Assembly: GCF_001040705.1 (NCBI RefSeq)
Contig: NZ_CVQP01000007.1
Location: forward strand, 214,571 to 278,570
DNA length: 64,000 nt
Direction of reading: 5' to 3'
Source: Rhodococcus sp. RD6.2
GTDB taxonomy: Bacteria; Actinomycetota; Actinomycetes; Mycobacteriales; Mycobacteriaceae
The notes under the pieces are model-generated. The model saw only the letters and a list, made by a program, of their open reading frames with translations. It had not been told where the DNA came from and did no database searches. A program made the translations under genes and the position numbers. Of the stretch, positions 32,050 through 40,942 are shown piece after piece; position 1 is the stretch's first letter; every line of letters begins with the position of its first letter.

Positions 32050-32635
32050 CGTGGCCGAAAGGGTCCTCGACCGTCCCAGGGGTCCAGTCCAGGCCGGGGA
32101 CGCCCCAGCCGGACCGCTTGATGATCTTCTTGGCCGCCCGCTTGTACCGTCCGATCAGCATGTCCGTGTACAGGAAGCCGTCGAGGTGGCCGACCTCGTG
32201 CTGCAGCATCCGCGCGAAGAATCCGGTTCCCTCGATCGTGACGGGATCGCCGTTGCGGTCCACACCAGTGACCTTCGCCCAGTTCGCGCGACCGGTCGGG
32301 AACTGCTCGCCCGGCACGGACAGGCAGCCTTCCTCGTCGTCGTCGGGGTCGGGCATGGTCTCCGGGATCTCGGACGTCTCGAGCACCGGGTTGATCACCT
32401 CGCCGCGCCTGCGGGCGCCGTCCTTCGGGTCGGCGTCGTAGTCGGGGCAGTCGTAGACGAACAGGCGCAGCGCCACACCCACCTGGTTGGCGGCGAGACC
32501 GACACCGTTCGCGGCGTCCATCGTGTCGTACATGTCGCCGACGAGCTCGGCGATTTCGGAAAGCGGCTGCGTGACCGGTTGCGTCGGCTGGTGCAGTACC
32601 GGGTCGCCCACGATCACGATCGGAAGAATTGCCAT
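32042..32635 (-). CDS. def: Peptide deformylase
   Basis: A 197-residue metalloenzyme that removes the formyl group from nascent proteins. All three motifs are present: [19 protein letters not shown] and HEVGHLDG, giving one Cys and two His metal ligands. An acidic DPDDDEEG stretch precedes the second motif, as in mycobacterial enzymes. ATG 32635 is chosen because TATCCT lies 7 nt upstream at leaderless spacing and because [15 protein letters not shown] is the expected N-terminus. Confidence 0.96.
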   Translation of the reverse strand: MAILPIVIVGDPVLHQPTQPVTQPLSEIAELVGDMYDTMDAANGVGLAANQVGVALRLFVYDCPDYDADPKDGARRRGEVINPVLETSEIPETMPDPDDDEEGCLSVPGEQFPTGRANWAKVTGVDRNGDPVTIEGTGFFARMLQHEVGHLDGFLYTDMLIGRYKRAAKKIIKRSGWGVPGLDWTPGTVEDPFGHDE

Positions 32636-32642
32636 GCGGCAA

Positions 32643-32648
32643 AGGATA
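32643..32648 (-). promoter_or_regulatory. -10 box for leaderless def mRNA
   Basis: TATCCT on the minus strand ends 7 nt before the def ATG at 32635. Confidence 0.45.
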
Positions 32649-32892
32649 GTGGTGGTCTGCGGCGTGACCGGGGACCGGTGGTCGGCGGTTGTGTACGTCA
32701 CCTCCGCGCGCGTTGTGTGTGACACCTGCGACGCGCCCGGCCGGGAACCCTGACCGGGCGCGGCCACCGTGGTTGAATGACTGCGGAAGTACAGGGTTGT
32801 AATTCGTTCGCCCCGGTCGGAGCCGGTTCGGGTCGACGGGGTGCTTCGGACCCGGCCGAGCTCGGGGCGGGTGCTCGACGTTGAGGAGTGAG

Positions 32893-33219
32893 ATGGACGG
32901 CGCAGTCGCGCGTAGCCGGAATTCGCAGCCCACCGACCAGCAGGACGTCGACGAGGTCGGCGCGGACGGACTCAGCCGCCGCGATCACGACATCCTGGCC
33001 TTCGAACGCCAGTGGTGGAAGTACGCGGGCGCGAAGGAAGACGCCATCAAGGAACTGTTCCAGATGTCCGCCACCCGCTACTACCAGGTGCTCAACGCGC
33101 TAGTCGACCGGCCGGAAGCCCTCGCCGCCGACCCGATGCTCGTCAAAAGGCTGCGTCGCCTGCGGGCGAGCAGGCAGAAGGCGCGCGCGGCGAGGCGGCT
33201 CGGATTCGACGTCACGTAA
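32893..33219 (+). CDS. DUF3263 protein, helix-turn-helix-like (Rv0430-like)
   Basis: The 108-residue protein has the DUF3263 core [20 protein letters not shown], then [20 protein letters not shown], which reads as a helix-turn-helix similar to sigma region 4. The Arg/Lys-rich C-terminus ([17 protein letters not shown]) would suit nucleic-acid binding. Function unknown. ATG 32893 has GAGGAG close upstream, better than the TTG at 32881. It keeps its mycobacterial neighbours (def before, LytR_C gene after). Confidence 0.87.
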   Translation: MDGAVARSRNSQPTDQQDVDEVGADGLSRRDHDILAFERQWWKYAGAKEDAIKELFQMSATRYYQVLNALVDRPEALAADPMLVKRLRRLRASRQKARAARRLGFDVT

Positions 33220-33222
33220 GGT
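33217..33222 (+). promoter_or_regulatory. -10 box overlapping the DUF3263 stop codon
   Basis: TAAGGT shares its TAA with the stop of the DUF3263 gene and lies 7 nt before the GTG at 33230, which would give the LytR_C gene its own leaderless transcript. Confidence 0.35.
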
Positions 33223-33229
33223 CGACGCC

Positions 33230-33787
33230 GTGAGCACCCCGCAGCAGGCACCGTCGGGACCCCCGCTTCGCGCCCTCGCGATGGTCCTGATCGCCCTCGC
33301 GATCGCGTTTGCCGGTATCGGCGCGATGAGTCTCTCCGATTCCGGGTCCGACGCGCAGGCCACTGACGTCGTCCCGAGTGTGGCGCCGGTGACGGCGGCC
33401 CCGAACTCCCCAGGCGCGTCGGCGCGGCCGACGACGACGCCCCCCACCACGAACGCCGCCGCGACGTCGGTTTCCGCGCAGGCGGCGTCCGCCACCACAG
33501 CCGACAAGTCCTCCGTTCCGGTGCGGGTCTTCAACAACAGCACGATCAGCGGTCTCGCCGCGGATACCGCGAGCACCCTCGAGTCCGGTGGGTGGACCGT
33601 GGCCGAGACGGGTAACTACAGCAGCGGCAACGTCGCGAAGACCACGGTCTACTACTCCGCGAACTCGGCAGCGGAGAAGAAGGCCGCCCAGGAGATCGCA
33701 GCGGAACTCGGTGTCACCGCCGAGCAGCGTTTCTCCGGTATCGCGTCGGCTTCTCCCGGTGTGATCGTCATCGTCACCGCGTCCTAG
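33230..33787 (+). CDS. LytR_C-domain membrane-anchored protein (Rv0431-like)
   Basis: The 185-residue protein has one N-terminal transmembrane helix (LRALAMVLIALAIAFAGIGA). A Thr/Ala/Pro-rich linker follows (about residues 45-90), then an extracytoplasmic LytR_C domain with VRVFNNSTISGLAADTASTL, GWTVAETGNY and TVYYSANSAAEKKAAQEIA. Mycobacterial Rv0431 (VirR) is a wall-linked protein affecting vesicle release; the domain is also found at the end of LCP wall ligases. It starts with GTG 10 nt after the DUF3263 stop. Confidence 0.88.
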   Translation: MSTPQQAPSGPPLRALAMVLIALAIAFAGIGAMSLSDSGSDAQATDVVPSVAPVTAAPNSPGASARPTTTPPTTNAAATSVSAQAASATTADKSSVPVRVFNNSTISGLAADTASTLESGGWTVAETGNYSSGNVAKTTVYYSANSAAEKKAAQEIAAELGVTAEQRFSGIASASPGVIVIVTAS

Positions 33788-33854
33788 CGCAGCTCACAGT
33801 CGGGTCAACTATGCGACGTCGTAGACCACCGGAAGGTCGCTTCTTCTGGCTGGC

Positions 33855-33860
33855 TATGAT
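33855..33860 (+). promoter_or_regulatory. -10 box for sodC
   Basis: TATGAT would give a leader of about 30 nt that contains the AAGGAG ribosome-binding site before the ATG at 33897. Confidence 0.4.
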
Positions 33861-33896
33861 CAGTGCACTTCCAGCCCACCTCGAAGGAGCGGTTTG

Positions 33897-34574
33897 ATGG
33901 CCTTGCTTACCCGACGCGATTCACAGACGACCCGGTCAGGCCGCGTGTCCCTGCGCGTCGTCGCCCCGATGGTCGCGATCGCGGCCCTCGGTCTCACCGC
34001 GTGCAGCCCCCCGAACCAGGAGGCCAGCGACGTTCCCGGCACCACCCCCGCAGTGTGGACCGGTCAGGCCGCGCCTGCCGACCACGGCTCCGAGGGCGAC
34101 GGGCACGGCGCGGGTGCGACCAGCCGGCTGAACACCGTCCTCAAGGGCGCAGACGGCAAGGCTGCGGGTACCGCCACCTTCGTCGGTGACGGTGACACCG
34201 TCGTCGTCACGGTCGCGGCCAACGGTCTCGAGCCGGGCTTCCACGGTCTGCACATTCACTCGGTCGGCAGCTGCGAAGGCGATTTCACGTCCGCGGGCGG
34301 ACACCTGAAGGTCGAGGGCCACACCGGACATCCCGCGAGCGGCGACCTGCCGTCGCTGTTCGTCCTCGAGGACGGCACCGCGAACCTGACCACCACCACT
34401 GACGCGTTCACCGTCGAGGATCTGCAGAACCACGACAAGGGCACCGCGATCGTCGTGCACTCCGGTGCGGACAACTTCGCGAACATCCCGACGCGGTACG
34501 CGCCTGCGCCGGACCAGGCCACGCTCGACACCGGTGACGCGGGCTCCCGTGTCGCCTGCGGCGTCATCAAGTAG
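33897..34574 (+). CDS. sodC: Copper/zinc superoxide dismutase, lipoprotein
   Basis: The 225-residue protein has an N-terminal signal peptide ending in a lipobox LTAC, then an acidic/His linker. The Cu/Zn SOD fold has copper ligands in [11 protein letters not shown], zinc-site residues in [20 protein letters not shown], the second copper-site His in [13 protein letters not shown] and the disulfide Cys pair (GSCEGDF and VACGV). It removes extracellular superoxide at the membrane surface. AAGGAG lies upstream of the ATG at 33897. It is followed by a strong two-part terminator. Confidence 0.96.
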   Translation: MALLTRRDSQTTRSGRVSLRVVAPMVAIAALGLTACSPPNQEASDVPGTTPAVWTGQAAPADHGSEGDGHGAGATSRLNTVLKGADGKAAGTATFVGDGDTVVVTVAANGLEPGFHGLHIHSVGSCEGDFTSAGGHLKVEGHTGHPASGDLPSLFVLEDGTANLTTTTDAFTVEDLQNHDKGTAIVVHSGADNFANIPTRYAPAPDQATLDTGDAGSRVACGVIK

Positions 34575-34594
34575 GACACCCCGCAACAGCACGC

Positions 34595-34644
34595 GACGCC
34601 GCGACGATGACACCGGCCACAGGCCGGTTCCCCGTCGCGGCGTC
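34595..34644 (+). terminator. Composite hairpin terminator after sodC
   Basis: Outer arms GACGCCGCGAC (34595-34605) and GTCGCGGCGTC (34634-34644) enclose an inner hairpin ACCGGCC-ACA-GGCCGGT (34612-34628). It begins 20 nt after the sodC stop and contains an ATG (34607) that should therefore not be the start of the next gene. Confidence 0.8.
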
Positions 34645-34672
34645 GTCGTCTGCACTGTGGTTGGATTTCGCT

Positions 34673-35797
34673 GTGGCTGTTCCCTTCGCCGGTTCACCCC
34701 GGCCGACGATCGGTGTCGAATGGGAGGTCGCGCTGATCGACCCGATCACCCGCGACCTGTCCAACACGGCTGCGCAGGTCCTGGCTGCCGCCGGCGAATT
34801 GGCGGACGGCGCGCAGCCGCGCCTGCACAAGGAATTCCTGCGGAACACGGTCGAACTCGTCACCGGCGTCTGCGACACCACCGGTCAGGCGATGGACGAT
34901 CTCCGCGAGACGATGACGCTGCTGCGCCGTGCGGCCGAGCGCGAGAAGGTCGAGTTGATGTGTGCGGGCACGCACCCGTTCGCGCAGTGGTCGGCGCAGC
35001 AGGTCACCCCGAATCCGCACTACGACGAGATGATCAACCGGACCCAGTGGTGGGGCCGCCAGATGCTGATCTGGGGAGTGCACGTGCACGTCGGTGTTTC
35101 GTCGGCGGAGAAGGTCTTCCCGATCATCAACGCGCTGCTGGTGAAGTACCCGCACCTGCTGGCACTGTCGGCTTCGTCGCCGATGTGGGCGGGTGTCGAC
35201 ACCGGCTATGCCAGTAACCGGGCCCTGATGTTCCAGCAGTTGCCGACGGCGGGTCTGCCGTTCCAGTTCGAGACCTGGTCGCAGTTCGAGGGTTTCGTGC
35301 ACGACCAGATGAAGACCGGCGTCATCGAACGGCTCGAGGCCTTGCACTGGGACATCCGGCCGGCGCCCAAGTGGGGCACGGTCGAGATCAGGGTGTGCGA
35401 CGGGGTGTCGACGTGGGCCGAACTCGAAGCGCTGGTCGCGTTGATCCACTGCCTGGTCGTGTACTTCGACCGCAGGCTCGAGGCGGGGCTCGACCTGCCC
35501 GGGATGCCGCCGTGGCACGTTCAGGAGAACAAGTGGCGGGCGGCGCGGTACGGGCTCGACGCCGAGGTCATCCTCGACGCCGACAGCAACGAACGCCTCG
35601 TCACCGACGATCTGCACGACCTGCTCGAGGACCTGGCACCCGTCGCGCGCGACCTCGGGTGTGAGCGCGAACTCGCCGCGGTCGAGGACATACCGCGTCG
35701 TGGTGCGTCCTACCAGCGTCAGCGGCGCGTCGCCGTGGCCGGTCGGGGTGACCTCACGGGAGTCGTCGACGCGCTGGTGAACGAGCTGCGGGCCTGA
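34673..35797 (+). CDS. YbdK-family carboxylate-amine ligase (Rv0433-like)
   Basis: The 374-residue enzyme belongs to the glutamate-cysteine ligase type 2 family. Motifs: GSPRPTIGVEWEVALIDP, LRNTVELVTGVC, CAGTHPFAQWSAQQVT, WWGRQMLIWGVHVHVGV, PHLLALSASSPMWAGVDTGY, GTVEIRVCDGVST and NKWRAARYGLDAEVILDADS. Family members ligate a carboxylate and an amine using ATP; weak glutamate-cysteine ligase activity is known for YbdK. In mycothiol-using actinobacteria the true substrate is uncertain. GTG 34673 is preferred since the upstream ATG at 34607 lies within the sodC terminator. Confidence 0.88.
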   Translation: MAVPFAGSPRPTIGVEWEVALIDPITRDLSNTAAQVLAAAGELADGAQPRLHKEFLRNTVELVTGVCDTTGQAMDDLRETMTLLRRAAEREKVELMCAGTHPFAQWSAQQVTPNPHYDEMINRTQWWGRQMLIWGVHVHVGVSSAEKVFPIINALLVKYPHLLALSASSPMWAGVDTGYASNRALMFQQLPTAGLPFQFETWSQFEGFVHDQMKTGVIERLEALHWDIRPAPKWGTVEIRVCDGVSTWAELEALVALIHCLVVYFDRRLEAGLDLPGMPPWHVQENKWRAARYGLDAEVILDADSNERLVTDDLHDLLEDLAPVARDLGCERELAAVEDIPRRGASYQRQRRVAVAGRGDLTGVVDALVNELRA

Positions 35798-35860
35798 CGC
35801 CGGGGATCCGACCGTCCAGTTGTCCGACCGGCAACGTCAATCCGCTGTTCACACGCCCTT

Positions 35861-35866
35861 TACTAT
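35861..35866 (+). promoter_or_regulatory. -10 box for the PAP2-family gene (leaderless)
   Basis: TACTAT ends 6 nt before the GTG at 35873. Confidence 0.4.
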
Positions 35867-35872
35867 GTACGG

Positions 35873-37198
35873 GTGCTGATCGAGGATTCACCCACCGAGA
35901 CGCCCTGGCGTCGACCGGGTACGGGTCCCGCGATCGCGTTGGCCGCCGCAACCGCGGTGGTCGTGGCGATGATCGTGCTGCAGATCGTGGCCAGCCGCTC
36001 CGGTTTCGAAGGCCCACTCGACTCCCTCGCCCGCGACTTCGTCGGCACACCCAAGTCCATGTCGGTGCCGTGGGCCGGTCTCGCGCTCGGACTGGTCGGG
36101 CTGACCAATCGACAGCGTGTGCTGGCTGTCGCCGCCGCAGTCGGAATCGACGTGGTGTTCGTCGCCGGGCGGGCGGTGACGGACGGACCGTTCGGGGTCG
36201 GGAACGGCCCGACCTGGGTGCTCGCCGGCATCGCCGTGGTCGCGGCGTGGCGCTGGACCGAGCCGCAGCGCAGCAGCGCCCTGCTCGGCGCCGGACTCGG
36301 CGCACTCCTCATCGCCGCGACGAAGATCGGTGACGTCTGGCTGCAGATCACCGTCATGGCCCGGCCCGCCGTCCTCGACCAGTATGTCGAGCTCGCGGAC
36401 CGTGCGTTCGGTGCGCCGTCGTGGGTGATGGGTCAGGTCGTCGACGCCCTCGGACCCGTCGGGTACGGCGTCCTGCACTGGGTGTACATCGAACTGCCCG
36501 TCGCGGCAATCGCCGTCGCCCTCTACCAGTTGCGGGGCGGGTGGCCGTCGCATCACCTGGTGCGCACCTTCCTCGCCATCGGCCTGATCGGACCGCTGTT
36601 CTACCTGGTGTTCCCGGTCGTCGGACCGGACTTCGCGTTCGGCGCCGCGGGACAGGGCGCCCAACTCGGCGACTACTGGCCGACGACGATCCCGACGGGC
36701 ACCGACCCGACGGCCTTCGTGTTCGACGGCGGCGCCCCGCGCAACTGCATGCCGAGCCTGCACACCGCGTGGGCGTTGTCGATCTTCGTGCACACCCGCA
36801 GCGGCCCGCGCTGGCTGCGCTGGGGTGGCACGTTCTGGCTGGTGTGCACGCTGATGGCGACCCTCGGCTTCGGCTACCACTACGCCGTCGACCTGGTCGC
36901 GGGCGTCGTGCTGTGCCTGACCATCGAGTCGGCGCTGCGTGATCCCGAGCGTGGCTGGGGTCGGTTCCGCATCCGTCTGGTCGTCGGGGGCGCGGCCGTG
37001 TTCGCCGCGCTGCTGCTGAGCTACCGGTACCTCGCCGTGCCGATCGCCGCCCACCCGATGGTGTCGGTGCCGTTGATCCTCGGCGTCCTCGCCGCCGTCG
37101 TCGCGGCGTTCCATGCGACGTTCTTCGCTGCGCCGGATTCTGCTCTGGGCCGGTGGGGCGGGCGGAACGCGTCCGCCACCGTCCGGGTCCCGGTGTAG
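35873..37198 (+). CDS. PAP2-superfamily membrane phosphatase/transferase (Aur1-like)
   Basis: The 441-residue polytopic protein has about ten hydrophobic segments. The PAP2_3 (inositolphosphorylceramide-synthase-like) active-site pattern lies in the second half: NCMPSLHTAWALSIFV (first catalytic His) and GFGYHYAVDLVAGVVL (second His and Asp). Such enzymes hydrolyse or transfer lipid phosphates on the outer face of the membrane; in actinobacteria they may handle polyprenyl-phosphate or phosphatidylinositol derivatives. The substrate here is unknown. Starts with GTG; no cotranscribed neighbour. Confidence 0.83.
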   Translation: MLIEDSPTETPWRRPGTGPAIALAAATAVVVAMIVLQIVASRSGFEGPLDSLARDFVGTPKSMSVPWAGLALGLVGLTNRQRVLAVAAAVGIDVVFVAGRAVTDGPFGVGNGPTWVLAGIAVVAAWRWTEPQRSSALLGAGLGALLIAATKIGDVWLQITVMARPAVLDQYVELADRAFGAPSWVMGQVVDALGPVGYGVLHWVYIELPVAAIAVALYQLRGGWPSHHLVRTFLAIGLIGPLFYLVFPVVGPDFAFGAAGQGAQLGDYWPTTIPTGTDPTAFVFDGGAPRNCMPSLHTAWALSIFVHTRSGPRWLRWGGTFWLVCTLMATLGFGYHYAVDLVAGVVLCLTIESALRDPERGWGRFRIRLVVGGAAVFAALLLSYRYLAVPIAAHPMVSVPLILGVLAAVVAAFHATFFAAPDSALGRWGGRNASATVRVPV

Positions 37199-37222
37199 GT
37201 CGTCGCCCGGGAATCCGACGGG

Positions 37223-37525
37223 TCAGCGGTCGAAGCGGACCGTGCCGTCGTCGAGGTCGACGCGGATCCCGGTGCCGTCTCCGGTTGCCGTGTCGTGGCG
37301 GAGCGTCTGCTTGTTCCTCTGCTCGTCGACGACGTGACGGTGCGACGGTGACAGCACCGACTGGATCTCGCCGAAGGCGCCGGTGATCGCGCCGCCGTCG
37401 ACCTCCGGCTTGCGTTTACGCCAGTAGATCCAGCCACGGCGTTCCGCCCACAGGGCGACCCGGTCCAGGAGGGTGGCCCCGAGAACCAGTGCCGACACCC
37501 ACACGATCACGGTCACCCGCACCAC
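37223..37525 (-). CDS. Small membrane-anchored protein (DUF6191-like)
   Basis: The 100-residue protein has one N-terminal hydrophobic helix (VTVIVWVSALVLGATLL), a basic segment (RRGWIYWRKRKPEV), and a hydrophilic C-terminus (AFGEIQSVLSPSHRHVVDEQ) resembling the DUF6191 family. Function unknown. It begins 34 nt after the mnhG stop and may be a last gene of the antiporter transcript. The GTG at 37525 could be replaced by the GTG at 37516. Confidence 0.65.
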   Translation of the reverse strand: MVRVTVIVWVSALVLGATLLDRVALWAERRGWIYWRKRKPEVDGGAITGAFGEIQSVLSPSHRHVVDEQRNKQTLRHDTATGDGTGIRVDLDDGTVRFDR

Positions 37526-37559
37526 GCTACCGGCGTCGGGGACGGACCACGGTCGCGGC

Positions 37560-37907
37560 CTAACGCGGGGTCGGGCCCTCGTCGCGGTCCAGTTCGCCGA
37601 CCAGTCCGAGTCCGTCGCGTCCGCGCTGTTCGCGGTAGGCGACGCGGCCGACGGTGTGCGCGATCACGGGTGCGGTCAGCAGCGTGAACAGTCCGACTAG
37701 GACGAGCATCCAGATGTCGACATTGCCCCGCAGTCGGATCACGCAGCCGGCGAGCACCAGGATCATGCCGATCACCTGTGGCTTCGTCGCCGGATGCATC
37801 CGCGACAGGGTGTCGTCGAAGCGCACGATGCCGATCGCGGCGGTCATCGCGAGCAGCGCCCCCAGCAGGATGGCGATCGCCGCGACGACGTCGAGTGCGG
37901 TGCTCAC
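37560..37907 (-). CDS. mnhG: Na+/H+ antiporter subunit G
   Basis: The 115-residue protein has three transmembrane helices and the MnhG/PhaG pattern: AIGIVRFDDTLSRMHPATKP after the first helix, then VIGMILVLAGCVIRL and WMLVLVGLFTLLTAPVIAH. It is the smallest conserved subunit of the Mrp complex. The GTG at 37907 overlaps the mnhF stop by 4 nt. Confidence 0.93.
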   Translation of the reverse strand: MSTALDVVAAIAILLGALLAMTAAIGIVRFDDTLSRMHPATKPQVIGMILVLAGCVIRLRGNVDIWMLVLVGLFTLLTAPVIAHTVGRVAYREQRGRDGLGLVGELDRDEGPTPR

Positions 37908-38164
37908 TGGTCGTCCCGAACCCGGAATCGGGCCACCGACACCGAGCCGATGAACCCGACGAGGGAGAGGGCGACGATCGCGGGCACCAGGGTGGTGTCC
38001 ATGCTGTACGCCGCCCAGAGGGCGAGACCGCAGATGGACACTGCGACGAGGGTGTCCATCGCGACGAGTCGGTCCAGGGTGGAGGGTCCGTCGAGCAGGC
38101 GGTACGCGGTGAGTACCGCGGCGATCGACATCATCACCCCGGCGATCACGATCACTGTCGTCAT
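37904..38164 (-). CDS. mnhF: Na+/H+ antiporter subunit F
   Basis: The 86-residue protein has three helices (VIVIAGVMMSIAAVLTAYRL; LVAVSICGLALWAAYSM; LVPAIVALSLVGFIGSVSVA) and the family motif GPSTLDRLVAMDTL. The Asp in this segment is conserved in Mrp F subunits and linked to ion transport. Start and stop codons overlap mnhE (1 nt) and mnhG (4 nt). Confidence 0.93.
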   Translation of the reverse strand: MTTVIVIAGVMMSIAAVLTAYRLLDGPSTLDRLVAMDTLVAVSICGLALWAAYSMDTTLVPAIVALSLVGFIGSVSVARFRVRDDQ

Positions 38165-38721
38165 CACAGTTCCTTTCGTGTGGCGATGTCGCCGGTGCCG
38201 GGGGTGTCGCCCGCCCACTCGGCAGGCCGTTCGAACGCCTCGATGAACAGCCGCTCGAGACGGCGGACCGTGGCATGGAACTGGTGCACCGCCCTGTCGG
38301 TGCCGAGGTCGAGAACGTGCACGTACACCGTCCGCTTGACCTGGTCGACCTCGAGGACGAGGGTGCCCGGAATGAGGTTGAGGACGTCCACGCACAGCGT
38401 CAGGACGAGGTCCGACTTGATGGCCAGCCGGCAACGGAGAACGCCGGTCACCGGGAGCGGGCCCGGGCGGATCGACAGCCATGCCACCTGGACGCTCGAC
38501 TGCGCCGCGTACCAGAGGCTGATGCCGACGAGTTTCACGATCGACCACAGGTGGATGCGACCGCCGACGGGAACGCGGGGTAGGGGAAGCAGGACCGTGA
38601 TGAGGACGGCGACGACCAGGCCGCCGACGATGTTGGCGACAGAGATGTTTCCCCACAGGAGGACCCACACGAAGACCAGCCACGCGAGCGAGCCCGCGCG
38701 CAACACCGCAGACCGGCTCAT
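38164..38721 (-). CDS. mnhE: Na+/H+ antiporter subunit E
   Basis: The 185-residue protein has two or three N-terminal helices (GSLAWLVFVWVLLWGNISV; IVGGLVVAVLITVLLPLP; IVKLVGISLWYAAQSSVQV) and a cytoplasmic C-terminal domain with NLIPGTLVLEVD and TVYVHVLDLG, which is the MnhE/PhaE signature. The C-terminus is about 20 residues longer than compact homologues. Overlaps mnhD by 4 nt. Confidence 0.92.
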   Translation of the reverse strand: MSRSAVLRAGSLAWLVFVWVLLWGNISVANIVGGLVVAVLITVLLPLPRVPVGGRIHLWSIVKLVGISLWYAAQSSVQVAWLSIRPGPLPVTGVLRCRLAIKSDLVLTLCVDVLNLIPGTLVLEVDQVKRTVYVHVLDLGTDRAVHQFHATVRRLERLFIEAFERPAEWAGDTPGTGDIATRKEL

Positions 38722-40346
38722 CTGTCGCCTCCTGTCGCGGTGACATGCTCGGAGTAGTTCGGACCGAGCACGGCGTCGATGTAGATGGACCGGTCCTGCA
38801 GATCCGTCGCCGCGCGATCGGTGACGGCGATGATCTGGCCCGCGAACACCGTCAACGCGATCCCGACCCCGACGAGCGCGAACGTCGGCGCCAGCATCAG
38901 CGCGGGCATCCGGCCGACGTCCTCACGGTCGACGAACGCGATGTCCTCCTCGGACTCGTCGATGAGGGCGGACGGGCTGACGTCGGCGAGATCGCCTTCC
39001 GGGGCGTCGGCACGGGCCCGCCAGAACGCCTTCGTCCACACGCGGGCGACGACGTACAGGGTCAGCAGGCTGGTGAGCGTGCCGCCCGCGACGAGCACCC
39101 AGGACAGCGCGCTCGGATGTGCGGCGCCCGCCTGCAGGAGGGCGATCTTGCCGATGAACCCGGAGAAGGGCGGGATGCCGCCCAGGTTCAACGCGGGAAC
39201 CAGGAACACGAGCGCCAGCACCGGGCTCGCGGCGGCGAGACCACCGAGCCGGCGCAGCGACGACGACCCGGCCTGCCGTTCGATCAGACCGACGACGAGG
39301 AAAAGCGTGGTCTGCACGATGATGTGGTGCGCGACGTAGTAGATCGAGCCGGACAGGCCCTGCTGCGTCGAGAGCGCGATGCCGAACACCATGTAGCCGA
39401 TGTGGCTGACCAGGGTGAACGAGAGCAGACGCTTGATGTCGGACTGGGCGATCGCACCGAGGATGCCGACGATCATCGTCAGCAGGCCGCAGATCATCAG
39501 GACGTCGTCGAGCTCGCCCTGCGGGAACAGCAGCGTGTGTGCGCGGATGATCGCGTACACACCGACCTTGGTGAGCAGTCCCGCGAACACCGCCGTGACG
39601 GGCGCTGGTGCGGTCGGGTACGAGTCGGGCAGCCACGTCGACAGCGGGAAGACCGCGGCCTTGATGCCGAACGCGACAAGCAGGACACCGAAGATCGCCA
39701 TCCGGGTGCCGTTCGGGACGTCGTCGAGCCGCACCGCCATCTGCGCGAGGTTCAGTGTGCCGGTGGCACCGTAGGCGAGCGCGATGCCGATCAGGAAGAT
39801 CAGCGACGACACCATGGACACCATCACGTACGACACGCCCGCACGGACCCGGTCGGCGCTGGCGCCGAGGGTCAACAGCACGAAGGACGCCGCGAGCAGC
39901 ACCTCGAACCCGACGAACAGGTTGAACAGGTCGCCGGCGAGGAAGGCGTTCGAGATGCCCGCGGCCAGCGCCAGATAGGTCGGCAGGAAGATCGACACCG
40001 GCTGCTTTTCGTTGCCGTCGTGAATACCCTGGCCGACGGCGAACGCCATGACGGCGAGCAGCACGATGTACGAGACGACCAGCATGATCGCGGATAGTCG
40101 ATCGACGACGAGGGTGATGCCGATCGGGGATTCCCAGCCGCCGACCTGCAGCGACGAGATGCCGTCCCGGTCGGCGAGGTACAGCAGCATGCACGACACG
40201 GCGAGGCCTGCCACGAGTGCGGCGATCGTGACCGCGCGCTGGAACCGTGGCCTGCGTCCGCCGACCAGCGTCACGGCGGCGGCGAGCATCGGGATCAGGA
40301 CGGGCAGTGGCGTCAACGTCTGCACGACGCCGGGTGACAGCGTCAT
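38718..40346 (-). CDS. mnhD: Na+/H+ antiporter subunit D
   Basis: The 542-residue protein is homologous to complex I NuoN/NuoM-type proton-translocating subunits and has about 14 transmembrane helices. Motifs: NLFVGFEVLLAASFVLLTLG, KAAVFPLSTWLPDSYPTAPA (conserved Lys and Pro in the discontinuous helix), LLTKVGVYAIIRAH, IKRLLSFTLVSHIGYM and GGIPPFSGFIGKIALLQAG. A hydrophilic insert near residue 450 (PEGDLADVSPSALIDESEED) precedes the last helix. Overlaps mnhC and mnhE by 4 nt each. Confidence 0.95.
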   Translation of the reverse strand: MTLSPGVVQTLTPLPVLIPMLAAAVTLVGGRRPRFQRAVTIAALVAGLAVSCMLLYLADRDGISSLQVGGWESPIGITLVVDRLSAIMLVVSYIVLLAVMAFAVGQGIHDGNEKQPVSIFLPTYLALAAGISNAFLAGDLFNLFVGFEVLLAASFVLLTLGASADRVRAGVSYVMVSMVSSLIFLIGIALAYGATGTLNLAQMAVRLDDVPNGTRMAIFGVLLVAFGIKAAVFPLSTWLPDSYPTAPAPVTAVFAGLLTKVGVYAIIRAHTLLFPQGELDDVLMICGLLTMIVGILGAIAQSDIKRLLSFTLVSHIGYMVFGIALSTQQGLSGSIYYVAHHIIVQTTLFLVVGLIERQAGSSSLRRLGGLAAASPVLALVFLVPALNLGGIPPFSGFIGKIALLQAGAAHPSALSWVLVAGGTLTSLLTLYVVARVWTKAFWRARADAPEGDLADVSPSALIDESEEDIAFVDREDVGRMPALMLAPTFALVGVGIALTVFAGQIIAVTDRAATDLQDRSIYIDAVLGPNYSEHVTATGGDR

Positions 40347-40942
40347 CGGCGGTCACCGCCCGGAGCGGCCCCGACCTCGTTGCCGGGTTCGTCGTCGCCG
40401 CGGGAGTCGAACTCGTCGAAGTCGCCTTCGCGCAGATCTTCGTACACCTCGAGTTCCTCGAGGTTCGTGAGCTGTTCGAGTGGGATCGGGTTGCCCTTGT
40501 CGTCGAAGGCGTCACCGCTGAACGTGGAGTCGCCGGTGATCGGATCGTCGGAACGGTCGTGGTCGGGTGCCTCCGCGGGACTGCGGAGGTGTTTGACCTT
40601 GGTGTCCTCGGGGTCGTCCTCGACGGCATCCTTCGTGTTGATCTTGTAGGACCGGTAGGCCAACGCCATCACGAATGCCGCGATACCCATCGTGATGACG
40701 ATCGCGGTCAGGATCATCGCCTGCGCGAGCGGATCCGACATCTCGTCGTACACCTCGTTGGTGCGGCCGACGATCGGGGCGCTGCCCGGCGGCCCGCCCG
40801 AGGACAGGATCAGCAGGTTGACGCCGTTGCCGAACAGCAGCAGGCCCAGCAGCATCTTCGTGATCGAGCGTTCCAGCAGCAGGTACACACCGCACGAGAT
40901 GAGGATGCCGATGACGAGGAGGAATCCGAGGTTGACGGTCAC
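40343..40942 (-). CDS. mnhC: Na+/H+ antiporter subunit C with long hydrophilic tail
   Basis: A NuoK-like subunit: the first ~115 residues hold three helices (LGFLLVIGILISCGVYLLLE; MLLGLLLFGNGVNLLILSS; ILTAIVITMGIAAFVMALA). About 85 further residues are a charged Asp/Glu/Pro-rich tail not needed for the usual 110-115-residue MnhC. The GTG at 40942 overlaps the mnhA stop (GTGA). The tail is coded in the same GC-rich style and ends with a coupled mnhD start, so it is not a frameshift artefact. Confidence 0.92.
   Translation of the reverse strand: MTVNLGFLLVIGILISCGVYLLLERSITKMLLGLLLFGNGVNLLILSSGGPPGSAPIVGRTNEVYDEMSDPLAQAMILTAIVITMGIAAFVMALAYRSYKINTKDAVEDDPEDTKVKHLRSPAEAPDHDRSDDPITGDSTFSGDAFDDKGNPIPLEQLTNLEELEVYEDLREGDFDEFDSRGDDEPGNEVGAAPGGDRR

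Noticed and set aside
38923-40629. A 568-codon minus-strand frame offset within mnhD
   Set aside because: Arg/Pro/Thr-rich shadow in another frame of the same strand; mnhD in its own frame has all family motifs.
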